A stretch of DNA of 64,000 nucleotides from JBEVJC01 sp040510375 (GTDB lineage Bacteria; Bacteroidota; Bacteroidia; Chitinophagales; Chitinophagaceae): contig JBEVJC010000006.1 in assembly GCA_040510375.1 (NCBI GenBank), positions 1 through 64,000 on the forward strand. The letters run 5' to 3'. Position 1 is the stretch's first letter, and every line of letters begins with the position of its first letter. Shown here piece after piece: positions 16,729-24,728 of this stretch. A program made the position numbers and the translations under genes. The notes under the pieces were generated by a model. That model was not told the origin of the DNA. It saw only the letters and a program-made list of their open reading frames with translations, and searched no databases.

Positions 16729-17148
16729 ATGAACCTACCCTTAAAAATTCGCGTCGCAATTGTCGACGATCATCAGGTAATCCGTACATCCTGGAAAATC
16801 CTGTTCAGCACTGATGACCGGTTCGACGTGGTGTCTGTCCTGAAATCCGGTCAGGAAGCCATCGATTTACTGCCGGGTATCGCCCCGGATGTAGTACTGA
16901 TGGATATTAACATGTTTCCCATTAATGGATTTGAAGCGGCTGAACAACTGGCCAGGGTTGCACCGGATTGCCGGATCATCGGGATTTCGGCCAATAATTA
17001 CCCCGGTTATGCCAAAAAAATGCTTTCATTGGGTGCAAGGGGTTTTGTGACAAAGAGTTCCACCTTCGAAGAACTGACGAGAGCCGTTACGAGAGTCCAT
17101 ATGGGCGATATCTACGTGTGCGACGAGATTTCACAATCCGATAACTGA
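16729..17148 (+). CDS. stand-alone response-regulator receiver domain (NarL-like)
   Basis: 139 residues, a complete receiver domain: acidic pair D13/D14 in VAIVDDHQ, phosphoacceptor D59 in VVLMDINMFP, switch Ser87 in IGISANN and Lys109 in GFVTKSS. The DDHQVIRTSW start and the KSSTFEELTRAV end resemble NarL/FixJ regulators, which normally carry a LuxR-type HTH; here the protein stops after the receiver. Only 58 bases separate it from valS, so there is no room for a lost HTH. No kinase gene is adjacent. Confidence 0.82.
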   Translation: MNLPLKIRVAIVDDHQVIRTSWKILFSTDDRFDVVSVLKSGQEAIDLLPGIAPDVVLMDINMFPINGFEAAEQLARVAPDCRIIGISANNYPGYAKKMLSLGARGFVTKSSTFEELTRAVTRVHMGDIYVCDEISQSDN

Positions 17149-17191
17149 GTAACATGCCCCGTTAACGTTTCGTGTTGTTAACAAAAGCCGG

Positions 17192-17199
17192 TAAATTTG
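17192..17199 (+). promoter_or_regulatory. -7 box of valS, 7 bases before the start codon
   Basis: TAAATTTG matches TAnnTTTG and ends 7 bases before the valS ATG at 17207, so the 5' leader would be only a few bases. Confidence 0.55.
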
Positions 17200-17206
17200 C
17201 CGCCTT

Positions 17207-19828
17207 ATGGAACTCACTAAAAATTTCGAACACCTTAACGCAGAAGAACGTTGGTACCAGCACTGGACCGATAAAAAATATTTCCACAGTGAACCGGACG
17301 ACCGTGAACCTTATACGATCGTTATCCCGCCACCCAATGTAACGGGTGTGCTGCATATGGGTCACTGTCTGAATAATACTATCCAGGACATCCTCATCCG
17401 CCGCGCGCGGATGATGGGCCGCAATGCCTGCTGGGTGCCCGGAACCGACCATGCCTCCATCGCCACTGAAGCGAAAGTTGTACAGATGCTGCGTGAACGC
17501 GGTATTACAAAATCCTCACTGAGCCGCGATGAGTTCCTTAAATACGCCTGGGAATGGAAAGAAAAATATGGAGGCATCATTCTCCAGCAATTGAAAAAAC
17601 TGGGTTGCAGCCTCGATTGGGACAGGACCTGTTTTACCATGGATCCACATTACTACCAATCGGTGATTGGTGTTTTCAATGATCTTTATAACAAAGGGTT
17701 TATCTACCGTGGCAAACGGATGATCAACTGGGATGTCAAAGCATTGACCGCCCTGAGTGATGAAGAAGTTATCCGTAAACAAACCAACCAGAAATTATAT
17801 TTTCTCCGTTACCAGATTGAAGGGTCGGATGAATCGGTGGTGATCGCAACAGTTCGTCCCGAAACCATCATGGGAGATACTGCCATTGCCGTACACCCCG
17901 ATGACGAGCGTTTTAAAAAATTCCACGGTAAACGGGCCATCGTACCACTGGTGAACCGTTCCATTCCAATCATCACGGATGAATATGTGACCATGGATTT
18001 TGGTACCGGTGCATTGAAAGTGACACCAGCCCATGATATGAACGATAACCAATTGGGCCAGAAACATGGACTGGAGGTGATTGATATCCTTAACGACGAC
18101 GGAACCCTGAATGAAGTGGGGGGATTGTACGTGGGTATGGACCGGCTGGATGCCAGGAAAAAAATTGTGAGGGACCTGGAAGAACAAGGTTACCTGTTGC
18201 GGATGGAAGACTATGCAAGTGAGGTTGGTTATTCGGAACGGACTGATGCAGTAGTGGAACCAAGGCTGAGTATGCAGTGGTGGATTGATATGAAAAAAAT
18301 CTCTGACCCCGCGCTGCGTGCGGTGCTTGACGAGGAAGTTAAATTTTATCCGCCAAAATTCAGGAACCTGTATCGCCACTGGATGGAAAATATAAAGGAC
18401 TGGTGCATCAGCCGCCAGCTCTGGTGGGGCCAGCGCATCCCTGCGTGGTATGATGAAAACGGAAACTTTGTAGTGGCGCTGAATGAAGAAGAAGCTATCA
18501 GGAAATTTATTGAACAGGGAAATACATCCGTGACATCCGCCAGTATCCGGCAGGACGAAGATTGCCTGGATACCTGGTTCTCTTCCTGGCTCTGGCCCAT
18601 CGAAGTATTCCATGGTTACAGTAACCCGGATAACAAAGACATCAACTACTACTACCCTACCAATACGCTGGTCACTGCACCTGAAATCATTTTCTTCTGG
18701 GTAGCCCGGATGATCATGGCCGGTTACGAATACAAGGGAGCAAAACCATTCAGCGAAGTTTATTTTACCGGGATTGTCCGGGATAAACAGGGACGTAAAA
18801 TGAGCAAGAGCCTGGGTAATTCACCCGACCTGCTCGGACTGATCGATAAATATGGTGCAGATGCCTGTCGCTTCGGAATCCTCATTTCATCGCCTGCCGG
18901 TAACGACCTGCTCTGGGATGAAAGTTCAAATGAACAGGGTTCGTTTTTCAATAATAAAATCTGGAACGCACTGAAGCTGGTGAAAATGTGGGAAGGGCGC
19001 AGGTCGTACGAAACCTCCATCAGTACAGATGCTGATTTTGCAGTGGAGTGGTTCGCCAGCCGGTTATCGCAGACACGTCTCCAAATGGACGAACAGTTCC
19101 GTGACTTCCGGCTCAGTGAAGCATTAAAAACAGTTTATTCATTGATCTGGGATGATTTCTGCAGCTGGTACCTTGAATGGATCAAACCCGGATACGAACA
19201 GCCAATCAGTGCAGCGGTATATGAAAAAACAATCGGGTTCTTCGGTGAATTGTTGCAACTGCTGCATCCGTTTATGCCCTTCATCACTGAAGAGATCTAT
19301 CACAAATTACGGGAACAAACAGACGACCTGACCGTAAAATTGTATCCGGCAATTACCAGTCCGTCCCCGACCATCCTCGCAAAAGGCGAATTACTGAAAG
19401 AAGTAATCACGGCCATCAGGGATGCAAGGAATAAATCACAGCTGAAACCAAAAGACACGATCCACCTGTTTATACTTCCGGACAACAGGAACGATTATAC
19501 ACAGCTGGAAGAGATCATTTGTAAACAGGTAAATGCGGTAGAACTGAAGTTCACAGCTGAGGCCGTTCCGCAAACAATCAATGTGGTGGTGAATAAGGAC
19601 AAATTTTTCCTTCAGACCACGGCACCGCTTGATACAAAATCGCAGCGGGAGCAGCTCCAGCGTGATCTTGAATACCAGCTGGGTTTCCTGAATGCGGTTG
19701 AAAGCAAACTGGCCAACGAACGTTTTGTAAAAAATGCAAAACCGGAAATAGTAGAGACAGAAAGAAAAAAGAAATCAGATGCGGAAGCAAAGATCCAGGC
19801 GATAAGGGAAGGACTTGCAAATATTTAA
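17207..19828 (+). CDS. valS: valine-tRNA ligase
   Basis: 873 residues, a full-length class I synthetase. HIGH appears as HMGH in PPPNVTGVLHMGHCLNN, and KMSKS as GRKMSKSLGNSPDL. The editing domain holds TVRPETIMGDTAIAVHP and GTGALKVTPAHD. The anticodon-binding part and the C-terminal coiled-coil arm typical of ValRS (final ~70 residues, Lys/Glu-rich) are present. It charges tRNA-Val in the cytoplasm. Confidence 0.96.
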   Translation: MELTKNFEHLNAEERWYQHWTDKKYFHSEPDDREPYTIVIPPPNVTGVLHMGHCLNNTIQDILIRRARMMGRNACWVPGTDHASIATEAKVVQMLRERGITKSSLSRDEFLKYAWEWKEKYGGIILQQLKKLGCSLDWDRTCFTMDPHYYQSVIGVFNDLYNKGFIYRGKRMINWDVKALTALSDEEVIRKQTNQKLYFLRYQIEGSDESVVIATVRPETIMGDTAIAVHPDDERFKKFHGKRAIVPLVNRSIPIITDEYVTMDFGTGALKVTPAHDMNDNQLGQKHGLEVIDILNDDGTLNEVGGLYVGMDRLDARKKIVRDLEEQGYLLRMEDYASEVGYSERTDAVVEPRLSMQWWIDMKKISDPALRAVLDEEVKFYPPKFRNLYRHWMENIKDWCISRQLWWGQRIPAWYDENGNFVVALNEEEAIRKFIEQGNTSVTSASIRQDEDCLDTWFSSWLWPIEVFHGYSNPDNKDINYYYPTNTLVTAPEIIFFWVARMIMAGYEYKGAKPFSEVYFTGIVRDKQGRKMSKSLGNSPDLLGLIDKYGADACRFGILISSPAGNDLLWDESSNEQGSFFNNKIWNALKLVKMWEGRRSYETSISTDADFAVEWFASRLSQTRLQMDEQFRDFRLSEALKTVYSLIWDDFCSWYLEWIKPGYEQPISAAVYEKTIGFFGELLQLLHPFMPFITEEIYHKLREQTDDLTVKLYPAITSPSPTILAKGELLKEVITAIRDARNKSQLKPKDTIHLFILPDNRNDYTQLEEIICKQVNAVELKFTAEAVPQTINVVVNKDKFFLQTTAPLDTKSQREQLQRDLEYQLGFLNAVESKLANERFVKNAKPEIVETERKKKSDAEAKIQAIREGLANI

Positions 19829-19840
19829 ACCAGAAGACGA

Positions 19841-19886
19841 TCCGGGAGTCACTTGCTGATTTTAAAGTTGACAAGTGAGTCCCGGA
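19841..19886. repeat. 15-bp inverted repeat between valS and the PAP2 gene
   Basis: TCCGGGAGTCACTTG (19841-19855) and CAAGTGAGTCCCGGA (19872-19886) pair at 14 of 15 positions with one central G-G mismatch and a 16-base loop. It starts 12 bases after the valS stop. There is no following T run, so it is an RNA hairpin or protein site rather than a typical terminator. Confidence 0.6.
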
Positions 19887-19903
19887 CAGCCAGCAACCAA
19901 CTA

Positions 19904-20563
19904 ATGAGAGCAGCGAAGTTTATATTATTATCGGTAATACCGTTGTTGGTATCCATTTCCCTGTACGCACAGGTGAACAATCCCGACTACCGGCTGTTGC
20001 GGGTGATTGCCAGAACCAGGACCGAAACCATGAATAAATTTTTCATACTGGTTTCGGATCTCAACAATCCGCTTTGTCTGGGTGTGCTGGGACTGCTGTT
20101 TCTGGGCAGGTGGTTACTTAAAAATGAGAAAGCCCTGCAGGCCGCGCTGCTGGGCACTTTCGGCGTAATCATCAGCCAGCTTCTTACATTTACCGGTAAG
20201 GAATTATTTGGCCGGTTGCGACCGCAACTTTACGATACCACTTTTATGTCGGTGATCAGTGCCGAAAACAAATCTTTTCCGTCGGGCCATACATCCGAAG
20301 CTTTCACGGTAGCTATTGCTATCTGTTTTGTTTATCCTCAATGGTGGGTGCGACTTGCAGCCATGGGCTGGGCCTGTACAATTGCCTATGCGCGGATGTA
20401 TCTTGGAGTCCACTACCCTTCCGATATTATCGGCGGGATCCTGGTAGCCTCCGGCAGCGTATACGCGGTAGTGCTGCTGATGCGCAACTGGAATAATAAT
20501 AAAGGATCATTGCCTGAATCGGTACAAAAGCAGGATGAAGCAGATTCAGCAGATGATTTATAG
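19904..20563 (+). CDS. PAP2 superfamily membrane phosphatase
   Basis: 219 residues with an N-terminal signal-like helix and several membrane helices. PAP2 motifs are in order: KELFGRLRP, SFPSGHTSE and YARMYLGVHYPSD (the usual Ser before Arg in motif 3 is Ala). Such enzymes dephosphorylate lipid phosphates such as undecaprenyl pyrophosphate or phosphatidic acid at the membrane. ATG 19904 is preferred over a TTG at 19853, which lies within the inverted repeat. Its stop abuts the stop of the convergent gene with no spacer. Confidence 0.85.
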   Translation: MRAAKFILLSVIPLLVSISLYAQVNNPDYRLLRVIARTRTETMNKFFILVSDLNNPLCLGVLGLLFLGRWLLKNEKALQAALLGTFGVIISQLLTFTGKELFGRLRPQLYDTTFMSVISAENKSFPSGHTSEAFTVAIAICFVYPQWWVRLAAMGWACTIAYARMYLGVHYPSDIIGGILVASGSVYAVVLLMRNWNNNKGSLPESVQKQDEADSADDL

Positions 20564-23386
20564 TTATCGCGGAATTATACTTATTGGTACAATGAATTCA
20601 AAAATATTCACCCCTTTCCTGCCCGTAAAGAAATCGGTATCGAGCAGGTGACTGACGCGTAATCCAAATGTGAGCTCATACTGATTCCACCATTTGGTAT
20701 CAAAGAACATTTCGCCCCCGAAACTGCGCTGGTCTGCCGTTGACTTCTTGTCCCTCGAATATACACGGGTTAAATCGTAGAACGCATTACCCCTGACGCG
20801 TAACAGATACAGGACCTGCCCAACACCAAAATCAGGATAAACAATCGGAAAATGATAGTTGCCCGATAAACGCCACATACGGGAGAAATAAGCTGCATTA
20901 TAACCTCTCGAATAAGCCAGATTATTTCCGAACACCGCATTCAACGTATCCGTTTCCTGGTAATTGCCGCGTAAGACAACACTATGTGTGGGGAAAAATC
21001 CAGGCAGGTACAAGGTGGTATTGAATAAATATTGCCAGCTTTTTATACTTCCAATTACATGCTGGTAATTGGCCGATACATTATATCCCAGGTGTGGAAA
21101 GATATGTTGTGTAGCCATTTCAACCTGCTGCCCATAAGAAATAAAATGACGCAGGTAGCTGAATCCTGGGATATCAAAGGAGTCGCGGAATGTTCCCCGG
21201 TAAAAATCTTTCCGGTATACATAATCGGTGCCCACATTAATGTTCCGGTATGTCTGCCCCTTTCTCCAGGTTAACGGGATACTGAATCCCACACGGGTGT
21301 CCAGCTGGTTCCAGGAAAGCCGGCTTTGCTGGTTGGGCTGGCCGATCAGTGTCTGTCTTCCGAATGTATAAAGTGTGCCTGCACTGAGATATGGGAACCA
21401 TCCGGCATAGGTAGCATTAACGCCACCGGCATGGGTGCGGTCGTTTTCATTGTACAGGTAATACAACTGCGTCTGGAAGGTATTGAGCACATTCTCTCCA
21501 TAAAGTGAAAATGTAAATTCAGGATCTTCATAATATGGACGCCAGCTATGGAAATTAAATAGCCGTGTTCCCTTCGGATATTTCCTGCTGGGAAAGTAGC
21601 GAAGCTGCAGGCTATCGCCCAATGGGATTGAATGGGTGTGACCGGTATTAACCTGATAAGGCGTGGTAAGTTGTTCTTCCTGGCGGACAGCTATTTTTTT
21701 CCAGTCGATACCCGATGTACTGACCTGTTGCAGCTGGTAACCATCGGCAGTAAACGCCGACCATTTCATTGTCCCGTTAACCACGTTCACAAAATAATTT
21801 CCCAATGGCCAGTTGGTCAGCTGGTAAATGGATGGGTCATTTTGTTTGATAGCAAAAACCTGGTCGGACCCACCATACGAAGCCGTAAAATAAATCACTC
21901 CCTGGTCGATGCTGGGAAAACCCACAACATTGAACGATGGATCGGTGAGACGAACCAGGCTGCCTGTACGCAGATCGGCCAGTGCAAGGGCCATCCTGCC
22001 ATCCTTAAACCTGACTGCGGTAACCAGCGAATCCTCGCCGATGAATTTGGGATCGGTGAACACACCGATATCGGAAGAAGTTATCCGGCCCGATACAACC
22101 CCTTGCTGATCCAGGATATGGATCTCTGATTTTCCGGTCACAGAAATCTGGACAGCCGCAATCTTTTCACCGCTGGCCGAGATATCCGGTGAAAAATAAC
22201 GGCTCTTATGCGTAATTGTTTTACTCCGCCTGGTGTTGATGTCTAAGAGTTTGATGACGCTGTAATCGCGCCATGTCCACCTGCTGTCAATTTCATATCC
22301 GGAGTATACGATCCTGCCGTTCCGGTAACTGAATTGCTGGTCGATTGAAATATCCCTGTTGCGGATGCGGTGTTCGCCGGTACTATCTGCCAAAACGAAT
22401 ACGGCACGTCGCTGGGTACTGGTCTTGAGGTAAACCGTTGAATGATCATCCACCGAATAGGGAAACAGGTAATTGGTAAGCACCTTCTCATTGAGCTTGT
22501 AAACCGGCGCGGGTCCTGCGTTTGAAGACGTGGCAACTGCAGGCATTTCCTGTTTATAATAATTGAGCGCTGCATTCCTGAATGTTTTATAATCCACCCC
22601 CGCATGTCGTTCAATCGCTTTTTGAAGCGGGTAGAACAGTCCCCTATATGCAGATGCGTCATGGGTGACTTTCTGCCAGAAATCACTCCCGTATTTTCCA
22701 TACCCATAATTCACCAGCAGGTAACCCAGGTTATAACGGTCCGGCACATAATCTTTCAGCGAACCATTACGCAGTTTCATCCATGAATAATTTTTACCGG
22801 CTTTCCACAAAGAAGGAAATGCATTCATGAATAAGGGGAGACGGCCGCGTCCCTGGCCCGAAAGGATGGTTTCATTATATACGGCATCGCCCTCAAAAAA
22901 CCAATCCGGCACGGATGCATCAATAGCAAGGGCATATCCTTCCTGTCCGAACAGCGTACGCATCAGCCGGCTGATGCCGTTATTGAAATTATTGAATTGT
23001 TGTACGTGCCGGTATTCATGGATTGACAGCTGGTCGATCCACGGCAGTGAACCAAGTGTAAAACTATTTGCGGATGGGGTAAGATAAAATTCACTGCGGT
23101 ATGGTCCCAGTCCCACGTAACCATTCGCCACCGTAGTGAGATTCTGCAATACGATATTGATCTGCTCATTACGGTCGCCCAGTTTCACCTGTTTATCCCC
23201 TGCCTGCCGGTGCACAAGTGTGGCGATTTGTAGTGCCTGGCTATCGAGACCGGCCGGGTAGATCACCCTTGCTGTATCAGTTTCAATTTGCCGCCATTTG
23301 GCGGAAGCGGGATTACCACCGAATCGTTGGGCAATAGCAAAAAGTGGCAGCAAAGCAATCAGCACAGCAGTAAGTCGGTGTATCAT
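20564..23386 (-). CDS. secreted gluzincin-type peptidase-like protein with beta-propeller and barrel-like C-terminus
   Basis: 940 residues. A signal peptide (1-19) precedes a peptidase MA-like domain: the zinc motif HEYRH (H123, E124, H127) and a downstream PDWFFEGDAVYNE with E165 as likely third ligand. The middle (about 300-560) has repeated TolB/WD40-like propeller blades (IHILDQQG, MALALADLRTGSLVRLTDP). The last ~330 residues have alternating aromatic and polar strands like an outer-membrane barrel and end in ISIIPR. Together this suggests a surface-anchored protease or a protease-derived binding protein; the target is unknown. It is transcribed separately from the asparaginase gene, which has its own terminator. 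Confidence 0.7.
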   Translation of the reverse strand: MIHRLTAVLIALLPLFAIAQRFGGNPASAKWRQIETDTARVIYPAGLDSQALQIATLVHRQAGDKQVKLGDRNEQINIVLQNLTTVANGYVGLGPYRSEFYLTPSANSFTLGSLPWIDQLSIHEYRHVQQFNNFNNGISRLMRTLFGQEGYALAIDASVPDWFFEGDAVYNETILSGQGRGRLPLFMNAFPSLWKAGKNYSWMKLRNGSLKDYVPDRYNLGYLLVNYGYGKYGSDFWQKVTHDASAYRGLFYPLQKAIERHAGVDYKTFRNAALNYYKQEMPAVATSSNAGPAPVYKLNEKVLTNYLFPYSVDDHSTVYLKTSTQRRAVFVLADSTGEHRIRNRDISIDQQFSYRNGRIVYSGYEIDSRWTWRDYSVIKLLDINTRRSKTITHKSRYFSPDISASGEKIAAVQISVTGKSEIHILDQQGVVSGRITSSDIGVFTDPKFIGEDSLVTAVRFKDGRMALALADLRTGSLVRLTDPSFNVVGFPSIDQGVIYFTASYGGSDQVFAIKQNDPSIYQLTNWPLGNYFVNVVNGTMKWSAFTADGYQLQQVSTSGIDWKKIAVRQEEQLTTPYQVNTGHTHSIPLGDSLQLRYFPSRKYPKGTRLFNFHSWRPYYEDPEFTFSLYGENVLNTFQTQLYYLYNENDRTHAGGVNATYAGWFPYLSAGTLYTFGRQTLIGQPNQQSRLSWNQLDTRVGFSIPLTWRKGQTYRNINVGTDYVYRKDFYRGTFRDSFDIPGFSYLRHFISYGQQVEMATQHIFPHLGYNVSANYQHVIGSIKSWQYLFNTTLYLPGFFPTHSVVLRGNYQETDTLNAVFGNNLAYSRGYNAAYFSRMWRLSGNYHFPIVYPDFGVGQVLYLLRVRGNAFYDLTRVYSRDKKSTADQRSFGGEMFFDTKWWNQYELTFGLRVSHLLDTDFFTGRKGVNIFEFIVPISIIPR

Positions 23387-23430
23387 TGGGCGGAGTTGGT
23401 TCTATTTGGGGTGAAATGTAAATAAAAGTT

Positions 23431-23448
23431 GCCGGAACGCGAACCGGC
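23431..23448 (-). terminator. intrinsic terminator of the isoaspartyl peptidase gene
   Basis: On the minus strand GCCGG and CCGGC form a 5-bp stem around TTCGCGTT, followed by AACTTTTATTT, 26 bases past the stop. Confidence 0.6.
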
Positions 23449-23473
23449 GTTTTACAATAATACTTGCAGTCAT

Positions 23474-24583
23474 TTATTTTTTGTAGATCTCTACCACTTC
23501 TTTACTGCCCTCTTTTTTATATCCGCGGTACATACCCTCGGTGCAGAAGGGCATGGTAATATTGCCAGACCTGTCAACGGCAATCAGTCCGCCGTCGCCA
23601 CCAAGCTCCGGTAATTTTTTCATGACCATTTCTTTACAGGCAGTGACAAGGTCCATCTTTCCGTATTCCATCATATCGCTGATGGTCTTGGCCATCACCA
23701 GGCGGATATAAAATTCACCCCAACCGGTACAACTGATGGCCACTGTTTTATTGTTTGCATAGGTGCCGGCACCTATGACCGGCGCATCGCCTACGCGACC
23801 ATATTTTTTATTGGTCATACCCCCGGTGCTGGTAGCAGCTGCCAGGTTTCCGTGTTTGTCCAGTGCCACTGCTCCCACTGTGCCGTATTTATTATCGCGG
23901 TTCAGCGGTTGTTTTAATAAAGGGTTCCCATACGTCCGGGCCGGTTCAATGGAATCGGCGATGGTTACACTATCTGCGATGCGGATAGAATCAGCCAACA
24001 GCCGGATTACAAACAGGGAGTCTTCTGCACGGGCTTTCAGTAATCCCTGCCACCGGGCTTCTGTATAGAAATAGGAGGGATCCACCAGTTCCTGTTCCTG
24101 TTCAAGGGCGAAGTCCTCCGCACCCTTACCCGTCAGCATTACAAACTTTGAGTCGTCCATTACACGACGCGCGGTGGAAATTGGATTCCGGATCCGGGTC
24201 ACGCCGGCAACGGCGCCAGCGGCAAGTGTGCGTCCGTCCATAATTGCAGCATCGAGTTCGTTACGACCATCATTGGTAAATACGGCGCCCTTCCCGGCAT
24301 TGAACAATGGGTTGTCTTCCAGTACACGGACGGTTGCTTCCACAGCATCCACCGCGCTGCCCCCGGAGGCCAGGATTTCACTTCCCGCCTTAAGGGCTTT
24401 GTTAAGGGCAGACTGATAAGCCTCTTCTTTTTCCGGGGTCATTTGGGATTTGAGAATGGTTCCCGCACCACCATGGACAACCAGTACATATTGGTTATCC
24501 GGGAAATTCCTCTGGACCGCACGTCGCTGGGCCGGGCAATTAATAAAACTTAATATTAAAAAAAGGATGCACGGTGCCCGCAT
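23474..24583 (-). CDS. isoaspartyl peptidase / type III L-asparaginase, exported
   Basis: 369 residues. An N-terminal signal (hydrophobic residues 5-15) precedes the Ntn-hydrolase: VVHGGAGTI at the start, ASGGSAVDAVEATVRVLED, FNAGKGAVF, and the autocleavage site before the nucleophile Thr235 in KYGTVGAVALD, then STGGMTNKKYGRVGDAPVIGAGTYA. It removes isoaspartyl residues from peptides or hydrolyses asparagine, probably in the periplasm. Just ahead of the cleavage site the alpha-subunit tail holds three 6-residue repeats of the ADS[IV] type, encoded by 18-bp tandem units. Confidence 0.9.
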   Translation of the reverse strand: MRAPCILFLILSFINCPAQRRAVQRNFPDNQYVLVVHGGAGTILKSQMTPEKEEAYQSALNKALKAGSEILASGGSAVDAVEATVRVLEDNPLFNAGKGAVFTNDGRNELDAAIMDGRTLAAGAVAGVTRIRNPISTARRVMDDSKFVMLTGKGAEDFALEQEQELVDPSYFYTEARWQGLLKARAEDSLFVIRLLADSIRIADSVTIADSIEPARTYGNPLLKQPLNRDNKYGTVGAVALDKHGNLAAATSTGGMTNKKYGRVGDAPVIGAGTYANNKTVAISCTGWGEFYIRLVMAKTISDMMEYGKMDLVTACKEMVMKKLPELGGDGGLIAVDRSGNITMPFCTEGMYRGYKKEGSKEVVEIYKK

Positions 24584-24686
24584 ATTGTATTTTTTTCAGC
24601 AATTTACCGAGTAAACACATGTAAAAGCACGTAATACACCTTCAATCCGGTAAACATTCAATTCGTTGTTAAACCGTGGTATTGAA

Positions 24687-24717
24687 TTTGACGGGAGGTG
24701 CCGAATAGTTAGATTTG
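24687..24717 (+). promoter_or_regulatory. consensus Bacteroidetes promoter of tamB
   Basis: TTTG at 24687-24690, a 19-base spacer and TAGATTTG at 24710-24717 form one of the two clearest promoters in the window. It places the RNA start just before the first possible tamB codons and shows that no upstream ATG can be used. Confidence 0.8.
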
Positions 24718-24728
24718 TTAATTAAACG

